Positions 7,175 to 16,786 of a stretch of DNA of 64,000 nucleotides are shown here, one piece after another. The notes beneath the pieces are model-generated. The model saw only the letters and a program-made list of their open reading frames with translations. It searched no databases and was not told the DNA's origin. Made by a program: the position numbers and the translations under genes. Source of the DNA: Caballeronia temeraria (GTDB taxonomy: Bacteria > Pseudomonadota > Gammaproteobacteria > Burkholderiales > Burkholderiaceae). Position 1 is the stretch's first letter. Each line of letters starts with the position of its first letter. The stretch lies in NCBI RefSeq assembly GCF_001544795.2, contig NZ_FCOI02000005.1, positions 4,402 to 68,401 of the forward strand, read 5' to 3'.

Positions 7175-9655
7175 ATGGGCATCGGTATGTCGAAGTTGCG
7201 CGTTGAAAAAGAAACGGGCGAGCGCGCGCCACGTTTTTGCGAAAGACCCTTTGCACGCGCGCTGGCCGTCTTCGTGGCCTTGCAGACGGCGCTCGCGGCG
7301 CCGTTCGCGTCCATCGCGGCAGCGGCCACCGCCGACGGTCCCGCACCGCAGGCCACCGGCGTCGGCGCCGTGCCCGCGCCGAGCCCCGCCGTCGTCTACA
7401 ACCCGGCAGCGATCCAGCAACCGCCGCTCGCGATGCCCGTGCCCGCGTTCTCCGGCAAGCCCGAGAAGCCGCTCACGTCGCGCATTCCGACGACCGCCGA
7501 TCCCGGCACGCTCGTGCCCGACGGCCGCCGTCAGACGCTGACTTTCGCCGATTACGGCGCGCTCGATCCGCTGCAATTGCGCGGCACCGACGGCCAGAAC
7601 GGCATCGCGTTTTCGGTGCGCGGCGACGAAGTCGTGACCGGCGCGATCCTGCATCTGATCTACAGCTATTCGCCGTCGCTGCTGCCGTCGATATCGCAAC
7701 TGAAGGTGCTCATCAACGGCGAAGTGGCCGCGACGCTGCCCGTGCCGAAAGAGCAGGCCGGCACGCTGGTCGCGCGCGATGTGGCGATCGATCCGCGCTT
7801 CATCACCGAGTTCAATCACCTCAACGTGCAGTTGATCGGCCACTACACGCAGCAGTGCGAGGACCCGTCGAACTCGACGCTCTGGGCGACCGTCAGCAAC
7901 GCGAGCTCGCTCGATCTCACGTATGCGTCGATCGCGAACAAGCCCGATCTCGCCGCGCTGCCGCAGCCGTTCTTCGATCGCCGCGACGTGCGCCGCCTCG
8001 AACTGCCCTTCGTGTTCGCCGGCAAGCCGAGCCTGCCGACGCTCGAAGCGGCCGGCACGGTCGCGTCGTACTTCGGCTCGCTCGCGGGCTATCGCGGCGC
8101 GATCTTCCCGGCGCAGACCGACAACGTGCCGCTCTCCGGCAATGCCATCGTGTTCGCCGTGGGCGATGCGAAGATCGCGGGCGTCGACATTCCGCCAGTT
8201 TCCGGTCCGACGATCGCGCTCGTCGAACGCGATGCGAACGCGCGCGGGCGGCTGCTCCTCGTGCTTGGCCGCGACGACAACGAGCTGAAGATCGCCGCGA
8301 AGGCGCTGGGCGTCGGCCAGAACACGCTGTCCGGCACGAGCGCGACGATCACGCAGTTCAACGACCTGCAGCCGCGCCGCCCGTACGATGCGCCGAACTG
8401 GCTGCCGACCGACCGCCCCGTGCGCTTCGGCGAGCTTGCGGAAGCGCGCGATCTGACCGCCTACGGCTACGACGCCGACGCCGTGCGCGTGAACCTGCGC
8501 GTGCCGCCCGATCTCTTCATGTGGCAGACGAAGGGCGTGCCGATCGACCTCGGCTATCGCTACACCGTGCGTCCCGCGCCGGACCGCTCGTCGCTCAATA
8601 TCAGCGTGAACAACGGCTTCGTGCAGTCGCTGCGCATTCCGGCCGTATCGACGTCGACGTTCGATCTCGGCCACTACTTCAGCCGTGTGATGCCGGACAA
8701 GACCGTCGCCGCGCGCCGCGAGATCTATCTGCCGCCGCTGCTCATCACGCCGCGCGCGCAGCTGCGCCTGCACTTCTATTACGACATCCCGAAAACCGGT
8801 GAATGCCAGGGCCGCGTGCTCGATAACGTCGTCGGCGCGGTCGATCCGAATTCGACTATCGATCTGTCCGGTTTCCCGCACTACATGGCGCTGCCCGATC
8901 TGGCCGCGTTCGCCAACGGCGGCTTCCCGTTCACGCGCATGGCCGATCTGTCGCAGACGGCCGTGGTGCTGCCGAACGAGCCGAACTCGGCCGACTACAG
9001 CCTGTATCTGCTGGAGATGGGCCGCATGGGCGCATCGACGGGTTATCCGGTGACAGGCGTCACGGTCACGAGCGCGAACGATGTCGACCGTTTCGCCGAC
9101 AAGGATCTGCTAATTCTCGGCTCGCCCGGACGTCAGCCGCTGCTGCAACGCTGGGCGAAGAGCATGCCCTTTTCCGGCGACGGCGACGCGCGCACCTTCC
9201 AGCTCTCCGATGTCGCGTTCAAGCTCGTCGACTGGTGGCATGGCGAGCAAGGTCCGGAACGCTCGCCCGCGCGCGCGGATCTGTCGCTCGTCAGCTCGAA
9301 CGGCGACGCGCTCCTGACGGGCTTCGAATCGCCGCTGAAGAGCGGGCGCAGCGCAGTGGCGCTCATCAGCGCGGCGGGCCAGTCCGACGCCGATCTTTCC
9401 GCCGCCCTGCTCGACAACGATCTGCTGCCGTCGATTCAAGGCGCGATGGCCGTGATCCACGGCCGCACCGTGACGGTCACGTCGAACGGCGAGGCATATT
9501 ACGTCGGCCATCTGTCGCCGATGCACTACATGCGCTGGGCGCTCTCGTCGCATCCGCTTCTGCTGGTGCTGGGCGGCGTGTTCGCCGCGCTCATCATCGC
9601 GGCTCTGTTCTACCGTACGTTGCGCTCGATCGCCGCGCGACGCCTGAGGGACTGA
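7175..9655 (+). CDS. bcsB: Cellulose synthase regulatory/periplasmic subunit BcsB
   Basis: An 826-residue periplasmic protein anchored in the inner membrane, which partners BcsA and guides the glucan. It has an N-terminal signal segment (ALAVFVALQTALAAPFASIA), alternating carbohydrate-binding and flavodoxin-like domains (for example TLTFADYGALDPLQLRGTDG near residue 125 and YHFYYDIP-like segments), and a C-terminal anchor helix (LLLVLGGVFAALIIAALF) before a basic tail. The start is chosen at ATG 7175, two bases after the bcsA stop; an in-frame ATG at 7187 is possible. It is followed one base later by bcsZ. Confidence 0.95.
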   Translation: MGIGMSKLRVEKETGERAPRFCERPFARALAVFVALQTALAAPFASIAAAATADGPAPQATGVGAVPAPSPAVVYNPAAIQQPPLAMPVPAFSGKPEKPLTSRIPTTADPGTLVPDGRRQTLTFADYGALDPLQLRGTDGQNGIAFSVRGDEVVTGAILHLIYSYSPSLLPSISQLKVLINGEVAATLPVPKEQAGTLVARDVAIDPRFITEFNHLNVQLIGHYTQQCEDPSNSTLWATVSNASSLDLTYASIANKPDLAALPQPFFDRRDVRRLELPFVFAGKPSLPTLEAAGTVASYFGSLAGYRGAIFPAQTDNVPLSGNAIVFAVGDAKIAGVDIPPVSGPTIALVERDANARGRLLLVLGRDDNELKIAAKALGVGQNTLSGTSATITQFNDLQPRRPYDAPNWLPTDRPVRFGELAEARDLTAYGYDADAVRVNLRVPPDLFMWQTKGVPIDLGYRYTVRPAPDRSSLNISVNNGFVQSLRIPAVSTSTFDLGHYFSRVMPDKTVAARREIYLPPLLITPRAQLRLHFYYDIPKTGECQGRVLDNVVGAVDPNSTIDLSGFPHYMALPDLAAFANGGFPFTRMADLSQTAVVLPNEPNSADYSLYLLEMGRMGASTGYPVTGVTVTSANDVDRFADKDLLILGSPGRQPLLQRWAKSMPFSGDGDARTFQLSDVAFKLVDWWHGEQGPERSPARADLSLVSSNGDALLTGFESPLKSGRSAVALISAAGQSDADLSAALLDNDLLPSIQGAMAVIHGRTVTVTSNGEAYYVGHLSPMHYMRWALSSHPLLLVLGGVFAALIIAALFYRTLRSIAARRLRD

Positions 9656-9656
9656 T

Positions 9657-10799
9657 ATGCGGGTATCCACCGCCAAGTTTTTCGCTGGTGCAATGATTGC
9701 CGCGTCCGCGGCGGGCGCGGATGCGGCGCAGCAATGCGACTGGACCGCGTATCGGCTGTTCGTAGAGCGCGTCGTTCAGGCCGATGGCCGCGTGGTCGAC
9801 CGCTCGACCGACGCGCAGCAAACGACCTCCGAAGGCCAGTCCTATGCGATGTTCTTCGCGCTCGTCGCCAACGACCGCGCGACTTTCGACCGGCTGCTCG
9901 CGTGGACGCGCACGAATCTGTCGGCCAATCAGTTCGATTCGAGCAATCTGCGCCTGCCCGCGTGGCAATGGGGCAAGAAGCCGGACGGCTCGTTCGGCGT
10001 GATGGACCCGAATTCGGCATCGGACTCGGATCTGTGGATCGCCTACGATCTCTTCCAGGCCGGGCGGCTGTGGAAGGAGCCGGCCTACACGAAGCTCGCC
10101 TACGCGCTCGCGACGCAGATCGTGAAGCAGGAAATCGTCGATCTGCCGGGCCTCGGACCGATGCTTTTGCCGGGGCCGCAAGGCTTTCGCATTGGCGACG
10201 TGACGCGGCTGAACCCGAGCTATCTGCCGCTGCCGATTTTGCGCGGCCTCGCGCACGAGATGCCCGACGGCCCGTGGACGAAGCTCGCGCAGAGCGCCGC
10301 GAAGATGATCAGGGTGACGTCGCCGCGCGGCTATGCGCCCGACTGGGCGGCCTATCAAAACGGCCAGTTCGTCGTCGATCCGAAGAACGGCGATGCCGGC
10401 AGTTACGATGCGATCCGCGTCTATCTGTGGGCCGGCATGACATCGAGCGGCGATCCGATCGGGCACGCGTGGCTCGATGCGCTCGGCGGCATGCGCCAGA
10501 GCGTCGCGCAGACGGGCTTTCCGCCCGAAAAGGTCAACGTGACGACCGGCGCGGCCACGGGCGAAGGTCCGCTGTCCTACTGGGGCGCGCTCGCGCCGTA
10601 TTTCAAGGCGCTCAACGACGAACGCGGGCTGGGCCTCGCGCGCACGCATCTCGAAGCGCTCGTCGCCCCGCCGGGCGCGGGACGCGAGCCAGTCTACTAC
10701 GATCGCGTGCTCGGGCTCTTCGGCGGTGGTTTCGTCGATGGGCGCTATCGTTTCGACGACAACGGCCGCCTCGTGCCGAACTGGAGAAGCGCATGCTGA
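9657..10799 (+). CDS. bcsZ: Periplasmic endoglucanase BcsZ (GH8)
   Basis: A 380-residue glycoside hydrolase family 8 enzyme with a signal peptide (about residues 1-23, ending AGADA). The TSEGQSYAMFFALV segment contains the conserved acid Glu, and SASDSDLWIAYDLF and GSYDAIRVYLWAGM match other GH8 active-site regions. BcsZ cuts beta-1,4-glucan in the periplasm and is needed for proper cellulose export. The gene starts one base after the bcsB stop and its end overlaps the bcsC start by 7 bases. Confidence 0.95.
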   Translation: MRVSTAKFFAGAMIAASAAGADAAQQCDWTAYRLFVERVVQADGRVVDRSTDAQQTTSEGQSYAMFFALVANDRATFDRLLAWTRTNLSANQFDSSNLRLPAWQWGKKPDGSFGVMDPNSASDSDLWIAYDLFQAGRLWKEPAYTKLAYALATQIVKQEIVDLPGLGPMLLPGPQGFRIGDVTRLNPSYLPLPILRGLAHEMPDGPWTKLAQSAAKMIRVTSPRGYAPDWAAYQNGQFVVDPKNGDAGSYDAIRVYLWAGMTSSGDPIGHAWLDALGGMRQSVAQTGFPPEKVNVTTGAATGEGPLSYWGALAPYFKALNDERGLGLARTHLEALVAPPGAGREPVYYDRVLGLFGGGFVDGRYRFDDNGRLVPNWRSAC

Positions 10800-13700
10800 T
10801 CCAGACCAGAAAACGCGTGATCGCGGCGCTGATCTGCGCCGCGCCGGTGCTGACATTCGCGCAGGCCGCCGCCGATCCGCTGACCGTGCTCATCGATCAG
10901 GGCAAATACTGGCAGGCGCACAAGCGCGGCGACCTCGCGGAACAGGCGTGGCAAAAGGTGCTGCGCATTAATCCGAAACAGCCCGACGCGCTCTTCGGCA
11001 TGGGCATGGTGCTCGCCGATCGCAAGGACGGCAGCGGCGCGCAGCAGTATCTCGCGCAGTTGCGGCAGGTCGCGCCGAATTATCCGAACATCGACGAGCT
11101 GGGCCGGCGCCTCGGCGAAACCAGTTCGCGCGATCAGACCGTCAACGACGCACGGCGTCTCGCGCAAAGCGGGCAAAGCGCGTCGGCGGTGCAGGAATAC
11201 AAGCGCGCGATCGAAGGCAAGCCCGCGACGCCCGGACTTCAGCTCGAGTACTACCAGGCGCTCGCCGCCACGCCGCAAGGCTGGGACGAAGCGCGGCGCG
11301 GCCTCGAACAACTGGCGCGCGAGAATCCCGACGAGCCGCGCTATCAGCTCGCCTACGCGCAGCATCTGACGTATCGCGATACGACGCGGCGCGACGGCAT
11401 CGCACGGCTCGCGAAGCTTTCGGGCGACAGTTCCGTCGGCGCGGACGCGAAAAAGAGCTGGCGGCAGGCGCTTTTGTGGCTCGGCGCGCGCGCATCGGAT
11501 GCGCCGCTGTATTAGGCGTATCTGCAAGTCGCACCCGACGACGCCGCCGTGAAGGCGCGCTTCGATTCGATGGTGCAGCAGGACAAATCCGCCCGCGAGC
11601 GCTCGCAGGCCGACGCCGCCGTCGACGCGCGCGGACGCACCGTCGCGGAAGGTTTCACCGCGCTCGATCGCGGCGATCTGGTGACGGCGCGCGCGCGCTT
11701 CTCGTCGGTGCTCGCGAGCAATCCGAACGACGCCGACGCGCTCGGTGGCATGGGCGTCGCGTCGCTCAAGCAGGAGCGTTTCGCGGAAGCGCGCACGTAT
11801 CTTGAGCGCGCGTCGCGGGCGGGCAATCCGGCGCGCTGGAAGGACGCGCTCACGAGCGCCACGTACTGGACCTATACGAGCGATGCCATCGGCGCGCGCA
11901 GCAACGGGCAGATCGCGCAGGCGAAGGCGCTGTTCGAGCGCGCGATCGCCGTCGATCCGTCCGATGTCACCGCGCAAGTGCTGCTCGGCGAAATGCTGCT
12001 CGCGAACGGCGATCCGCGCGGCGCGGAAGCCGCGTATCGCATGGCGCTGCGCCGTCAGGCCGACAATCCCGATGCGATCCGCGGACTCGTCGGCGCACTG
12101 GCCGCGCAAGGCCGTGGCGACGAAGCGCTCGAATTCGCCAATCGGCTGAACACGGAACAGCAGGCGAAAGCCGGTGGCATCAACAAGCTGCGCGGCGAGG
12201 CGCAGGCGGCACAGGCGCGCGCGGCCGAAGCGCGCGGCGATCTGGGCGCGGCGCGCAGTCTCTTCGAAGACGCGCTGCTCAACAATCCCGACGATCCGTG
12301 GCTGCGGCTCGATCTCGCGCGCATCTACGTGCGTCAGGGCGCGGTCGGCAATGCACGCAGCATGATGGACGGCCTGCTCGCCACGCACCCCGACATGACC
12401 GATGCGCTCTATGCAAGCGCGTTGCTTTCCGCCGAGACGCAGGACTGGTCGGCGGGACTCGCGCAGCTCGAGCGCATTCCCGAGGCGCAGCGCACACCGG
12501 CGATGACCGCGCTCCAGCATCGGCTGTGGGTGCAGCAGCAGGCCGAACTCGCGACGCGCACCGCCGCCGCGGGCCAGCGTCAGCAGGCGTTCGCGATCCT
12601 GCGCCGCGCGGAACCCGTCGCCGCGGGCAATGCGGAACTGATGGGCGCGGTGGCATCGGCTTATGTGAAAGCGGGCGATCCGGCGCGGGCGTTGTCGCTC
12701 GTGCGCGGCGCGATGGCGCAGGCGCCGAACGATACCGGTCTGCTGCTGCAATACGCGGGCATTCTGTCGGCGACGCAGCAGGAAGCCGAACTCGGCTCGG
12801 TGATGCGCCGTCTTCAGTCGATGCCGCTCACCACGCAACAGCGCGCGGACTTCAACAATCTGAACGTGGGCATCGTCGTCGCGCGTGCGGATGTCGTGCG
12901 TCGACAAGGCGATCTCGCCGCCGCCTACGACGTGATCGCGCCGTGGCTCGCCGCAATGCCCGACAACGCCGATCTGCAAGCCGCGCTCGGACGCATGTAC
13001 ACATCGGCGGGCGATGACCGCAACGCGCTCACGTGCTACCAGAACGCGCTGTCGCGCCGTCCCGACGATATCGGTTTGCAGACCGCCGCGATGTCGGCGG
13101 CGAGCGGCGTGCGCGATTTCAAGCTGGCCGAAACCTACGCGAATCAGGCGTATGAAGCCGCGCCAAACGATCCGGGCGTGCTCGCCGCGATCGGCCGGAT
13201 GTATCGCGCACAAGGCAAGCTCGACCTCGCAGCGCAATTCCTGCAGCGTTCGCTCGTCGCGGCCAACACGCCTGCGCCAGTGGCGTCGGCTCAAGGTCGC
13301 GGCAACGTCCCGCCGGGCTGGGAAACGGCGATGAGCCGCATCGGCTCGAATCCGCTGCCCGGCACCAATCCGTTCGCAGGCAAGACCGCCGTCGATACGG
13401 CGTCGAACCCGGCGCTCGCATCGGGCGCGTCTTATCGACAGGCCCTTCCTCAGAGTTATTCGCAGCCCGTGCCGAACTATCTGCCGCCTCCCCAGCCCGC
13501 GCCATACACCACGCCGTACGTCGCGCCGTCCTCCGCTCCCGCGACGATGCCCAATGCCGCGCCGCGCTCGGCGTCGGGCGGCGGTTATGGGCCCGACATG
13601 TACGGCTCGGGGCAATCGGGTGCGCCGTTGCAGCCGTACCCGGGACAGGACGCGGGGTATCAGCAGCAGCAGTATCAACAGCCGCCGTATCCGCAGCAGC

Positions 13701-15352
13701 CGTATCAGCAGCAACCTTATCCGCAGCAGCAGCCCTACGCCGCGCAAGACCCGTATTCGGCGCCTTGGCCGATGTCGCCCGGCGCGCGCGAGGCGCAATC
13801 GAACGCGTACACGCAGCCCCCGCCCGTGGCGAGCACGAAGAAGAAGCCGGCGTCATCGCGCAAGGCCACGGCGGCGCGTCCCGTCGATCCGTACGCGTAC
13901 GGCGCGCCCCCGCAGCAACAGCAGCAGTACGCGCAGGCGCCGTACGGCCAGCAGCAGCCTTATTACCCGCAGCCGCAACAATACGCGCCGCCGCAGTACG
14001 CACCGCAGCCGTACGCACCGCAGCAGTACATTCCGCAGCCGCCCGCGGGCTATGCGCAGCCGTACTATCCGTCGCAGGCGCAGCCCGCGCAGCGCGCCGC
14101 CGCCGCCGCGACGATGAGTACCGGCGGCGTGCCCGCGCCGGTCGCGAACTCGCAGACGGCGGGCGTCGCGGAAGAGCTCGCGCAGATCAACCGCGAGCAG
14201 GCGAGCACGATTTCGGGCGGCCTCATCTTCCGCAGCCGCGACGGCGAAGACGGCCTCTCTAACCTGACCGATATCGAAGCGCCCATCGAAGGCCGCATCA
14301 AGGCGGGCAACGGCCACGTGATCGTGCGCGCGACGCCCGTCACGCTCGATGCCGGCACCGCGAGCAGCGAGCCGAACACGCTCGCGCGCTTCGGCTCCGG
14401 CCTCGGCGCAACCGCGACGCCGCCGACCAACAACTACGGCTCGCAGACGGCGACGGGCGTGGGACTGTCGCTCGGCTACGAGAATCGCAACTTCAAGGGC
14501 GATGTCGGCACGACGCCGCTCGGCTTTCGCGAAACGAATGTCGTCGGCGGGCTGCAGTATCAGAACGCGATCACCGACAAGGTGTCGTATTCGCTCGCCG
14601 TCGCCCGCCGCGCCGTCACCGACAGCCTGCTCTCCTACGCCGGCACGCGCGATCAGGGCGCGAACCTCGAATGGGGCGGCGTGACATCGACGGGCGCGCG
14701 CGCCGACCTCGGCTGGGACGACGGCACGAGCGGCGTCTACGTGATCGCCGCGTATCAGTTCCTCGACGGCAATCAGGTCGCGACGAACAACGCGGTGAAG
14801 GGCGGCGGCGGCATCTACACGCGCATCATCAAGGATCCGGACCAGACGCTGACCGTCGGCGCGAACACCACGCTGATGCACTACGACAAGAACCTGTCGT
14901 ACTTCACGTACGGCCAAGGCGGCTATTTCAGCCCGCAGCAGTATGTGATCCTGAACTTCCCGGTCGAATACATGGGCCGCACGGGGCTGTTCACGTACGA
15001 CCTGAAGGGCTCGATCGGCGTGCAGCATTATCGACAGGATGCGTCGGACTATTTCCCGACGAACGCCACGTATCAATCGAGAGCCGCAAGCTCCGGCGCG
15101 ACGCCGGACGCGGGCGCGGTCTATCCCGGCCAGAGCAAGACGGGCGTGTCGTACTCGCTGAGCGCGACGGGCGAGTACCAGCTCGCGCCGCAGCTCGCTT
15201 TTGGCGCGACGGCGTCGTTCGGCAACGCGTATCAGTATCGCGAGTGGCTCGCCGCCGTGTACGTGCGCTACAGCTTCACGCGCCAAGGCAGCGCGCAGCC
15301 GATCTTCCCGCCGCAGGCGTTCAGCTCGCCGTATCTGTCGCTGTCGAACTGA
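10793..15352 (+). pseudogene. bcsC: bcsC, outer-membrane cellulose export channel, interrupted by in-frame TAG at codon 241
   Basis: The frame from ATG 10793 (signal peptide, then TPR repeats) runs 240 codons to a TAG at 11513-11515 and then continues open, in the same frame, for another 1278 codons to 15352. Without the TAG the product would be about 1519 residues, a usual BcsC size. The regions are: signal peptide and periplasmic TPR superhelix to about residue 870; a Q/P/Y-rich linker at about 880-1105; then the conserved C-terminal BcsC domain (NLTDIEAPIEGRI) and outer-membrane beta-barrel at about 1130-1519. The codon reads TAG where CAG (Gln) fits the flanking LY_AYLQ helix, so a single C-to-T change explains it. 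Any restart downstream would lack a signal peptide. A sequencing error or suppressor tRNA cannot be excluded. Confidence 0.85.
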
Positions 15353-15365
15353 TGTTCTTGCACGC

Positions 15366-15414
15366 GTGCGCCGCTTGCGGCTAGGCTTGAGGCCACTGCC
15401 GCAAGCGGGCGCAC
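15366..15414. terminator. Long hairpin after bcsC
   Basis: GTGCGCCGCTTGCGG (15366-15380) pairs with CCGCAAGCGGGCGCAC (15399-15414) with one bulge and an 18-base loop. It lies between the bcsC stop and the LysR gene. There is no T-tract, so it may be a Rho-dependent or mRNA-stabilising hairpin rather than a classical terminator. Confidence 0.5.
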
Positions 15415-15429
15415 CCGCAAGACCCATCG

Positions 15430-16383
15430 ATGAAAACGCAAAGCGCGCTCGTCGCGAACAACGACCAATTCCTGCGCGACTTGCAGTTGTTCTGCATCGT
15501 CGCGCGGCGTTCGAGCTTCATCGCCGCCGCCACGGAAACCGGCATCTCGCCGGCGCACGTCAGCAAGCGCATCGCGATGCTGGAGACGAGTCTCGGCGTC
15601 AGGCTCTTCACGCGCACGACGCGCCGCGTCTCCATCACGAGCGACGGCGAAGCGGCCTTCCAGTGGGCGCAGAAAATTCTCGACGACGTGCAAGGCATGG
15701 CCGATGCCTTCGCCGGCCTCGACGATCCGCGCGGCCTGCTGCGCATCGGCACGAGTCTGCGGCTTGGGCGCGAGCACGTTTCGCCCGCGCTCACGCTGCT
15801 GCGGCGCCGGCATCCGGGGCTGGAAATCTGGCTCGAACTGCTTGATCGGCGCGTGGATCTCGTCGGTGAAAACTTCGATATCGATATTCGCGTCGGCGAA
15901 GTGCTGGAGCCGCATCTGATCGCGCACAAGATCGTCGAAAGTTTTCGCGTGCTCGCCGCCGCGCCCGCGTATCTCGAACGGCGCGGCATGCCGAAAACGC
16001 TCGCGGAACTCGCGCATCACGATTGCCTGCTTTTTCGCGGACGCGATCAGCGTTTCGGCGTCTGGCGGCTCGCCGGACCGAACGGCGAGGAAAGCGTGAA
16101 GGTGACGGGGCCGATCGCATCGAATCACAGCGACATCGTGCGGCAATGGGCCGAGGAAGGCTTCGGCATCGTGATGTGCTCGATCTGGGACGCCGCCGCG
16201 AGTCTTCAGAACGGCAGTCTCGTGCCCGTGCTGCCGGCGTATCGGCAGCGCGCGGACGTGTGGGCGGTGACCTCGGCGCGCTCGTCGCATTCGGCGAAGA
16301 TCCGCGTGTGCATCGAATTTCTCAGGCAGCAGTTGACGAGCGGTCCTTATGCGCTCGTGACATCGGGCGTCGCGGGTTTCTGA
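15430..16383 (+). CDS. LysR-family transcriptional regulator
   Basis: A 317-residue LTTR. The winged helix-turn-helix lies at about residues 17-75 (FCIVARRSSFIAAATETGIS, then SKRIAMLETSLGVRLFTRTT). A substrate-binding domain follows, including LLDRRVDLVGENFDIDIRVG, typical of the CrgA/DsdC-like subgroup. It is co-directional with the bcs operon, 77 bp after bcsC, with a hairpin in between, so it may or may not be part of the same transcript. Its target and ligand are unknown; no divergent partner gene is next to it, which is unusual for an LTTR. Confidence 0.9.
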   Translation: MKTQSALVANNDQFLRDLQLFCIVARRSSFIAAATETGISPAHVSKRIAMLETSLGVRLFTRTTRRVSITSDGEAAFQWAQKILDDVQGMADAFAGLDDPRGLLRIGTSLRLGREHVSPALTLLRRRHPGLEIWLELLDRRVDLVGENFDIDIRVGEVLEPHLIAHKIVESFRVLAAAPAYLERRGMPKTLAELAHHDCLLFRGRDQRFGVWRLAGPNGEESVKVTGPIASNHSDIVRQWAEEGFGIVMCSIWDAAASLQNGSLVPVLPAYRQRADVWAVTSARSSHSAKIRVCIEFLRQQLTSGPYALVTSGVAGF

Positions 16384-16786
16384 CGCATCTTCCGAACGGT
16401 AAAAAGACCGTTCCGGCACGGTCCGTAATCTTTTTCGATCCTCTCGCTGCTGCGCCGGCTCGCGCCCTGCACGCCAAAGCCTTTGCGAAGCAAGCAGACC
16501 GTTGCGCCGACGTCACAAAGGCGGCAAAAAGACCCGTCTCGGAACTAGGACATTTCCAAATGTTTCTGAGACATGTAATGATACTGATTCGCATTTAACC
16601 AATCGCAACGATAGGCGTCATCAATAGCGTCTGTCGCGCATAACGGGCGCTTTCACGGCGCCGCCGCCGGATCTTTCTCGACGACGTCGCCCGCTCTCGC
16701 CTCGATCTCGGTTCGATCAGCTTCGGCAGATGAAAACCCGCTTCGCTGCCGATTTGAATTTCACTAACAAGTATCGGGAACACGAC
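16384..16786. other. Intergenic region upstream of siderophore receptor
   Basis: About 400 bp with no gene. Near its left end a short hairpin GAACGGT / ACCGTTC (16394-16413) may terminate the LysR transcript. Near 16576 there is a Fur-box-like site, listed separately. The remainder is the leader of the receptor gene. Confidence 0.5.
16576..16596. promoter_or_regulatory. Fur-box-like site
   Basis: TAATGATACTGATTCGCATT resembles the Fur consensus (repeated NATWAT hexamers, GATAATGATAATCATTATC) with the left half well matched and the right half degenerate. It lies about 190 bp upstream of a TonB-dependent siderophore receptor, the gene type most often under Fur control. Iron repression is therefore likely, though the site was found by eye only. 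Confidence 0.55.

Noticed and set aside
4857-7346. Open frame of 829 codons on the minus strand opposite bcsA
   Set aside because: It is antisense to a gene with every family motif, is full of Arg/Ala/Asp typical of shadow frames in high-GC DNA, and has no ribosome site or recognisable domain.
10745-13798. Open frame of 1017 codons on the minus strand opposite bcsC
   Set aside because: Arg/Ala/Gly-rich shadow of the bcsC coding strand; no domain pattern, no signal peptide, no start signal.
11549-15352. Downstream part of bcsC as an independent gene
   Set aside because: It would start at a GTG or ATG without ribosome site or signal peptide, in the middle of the TPR region, and is exactly in frame with the upstream part. 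A nonsense codon in one gene is the simpler explanation.
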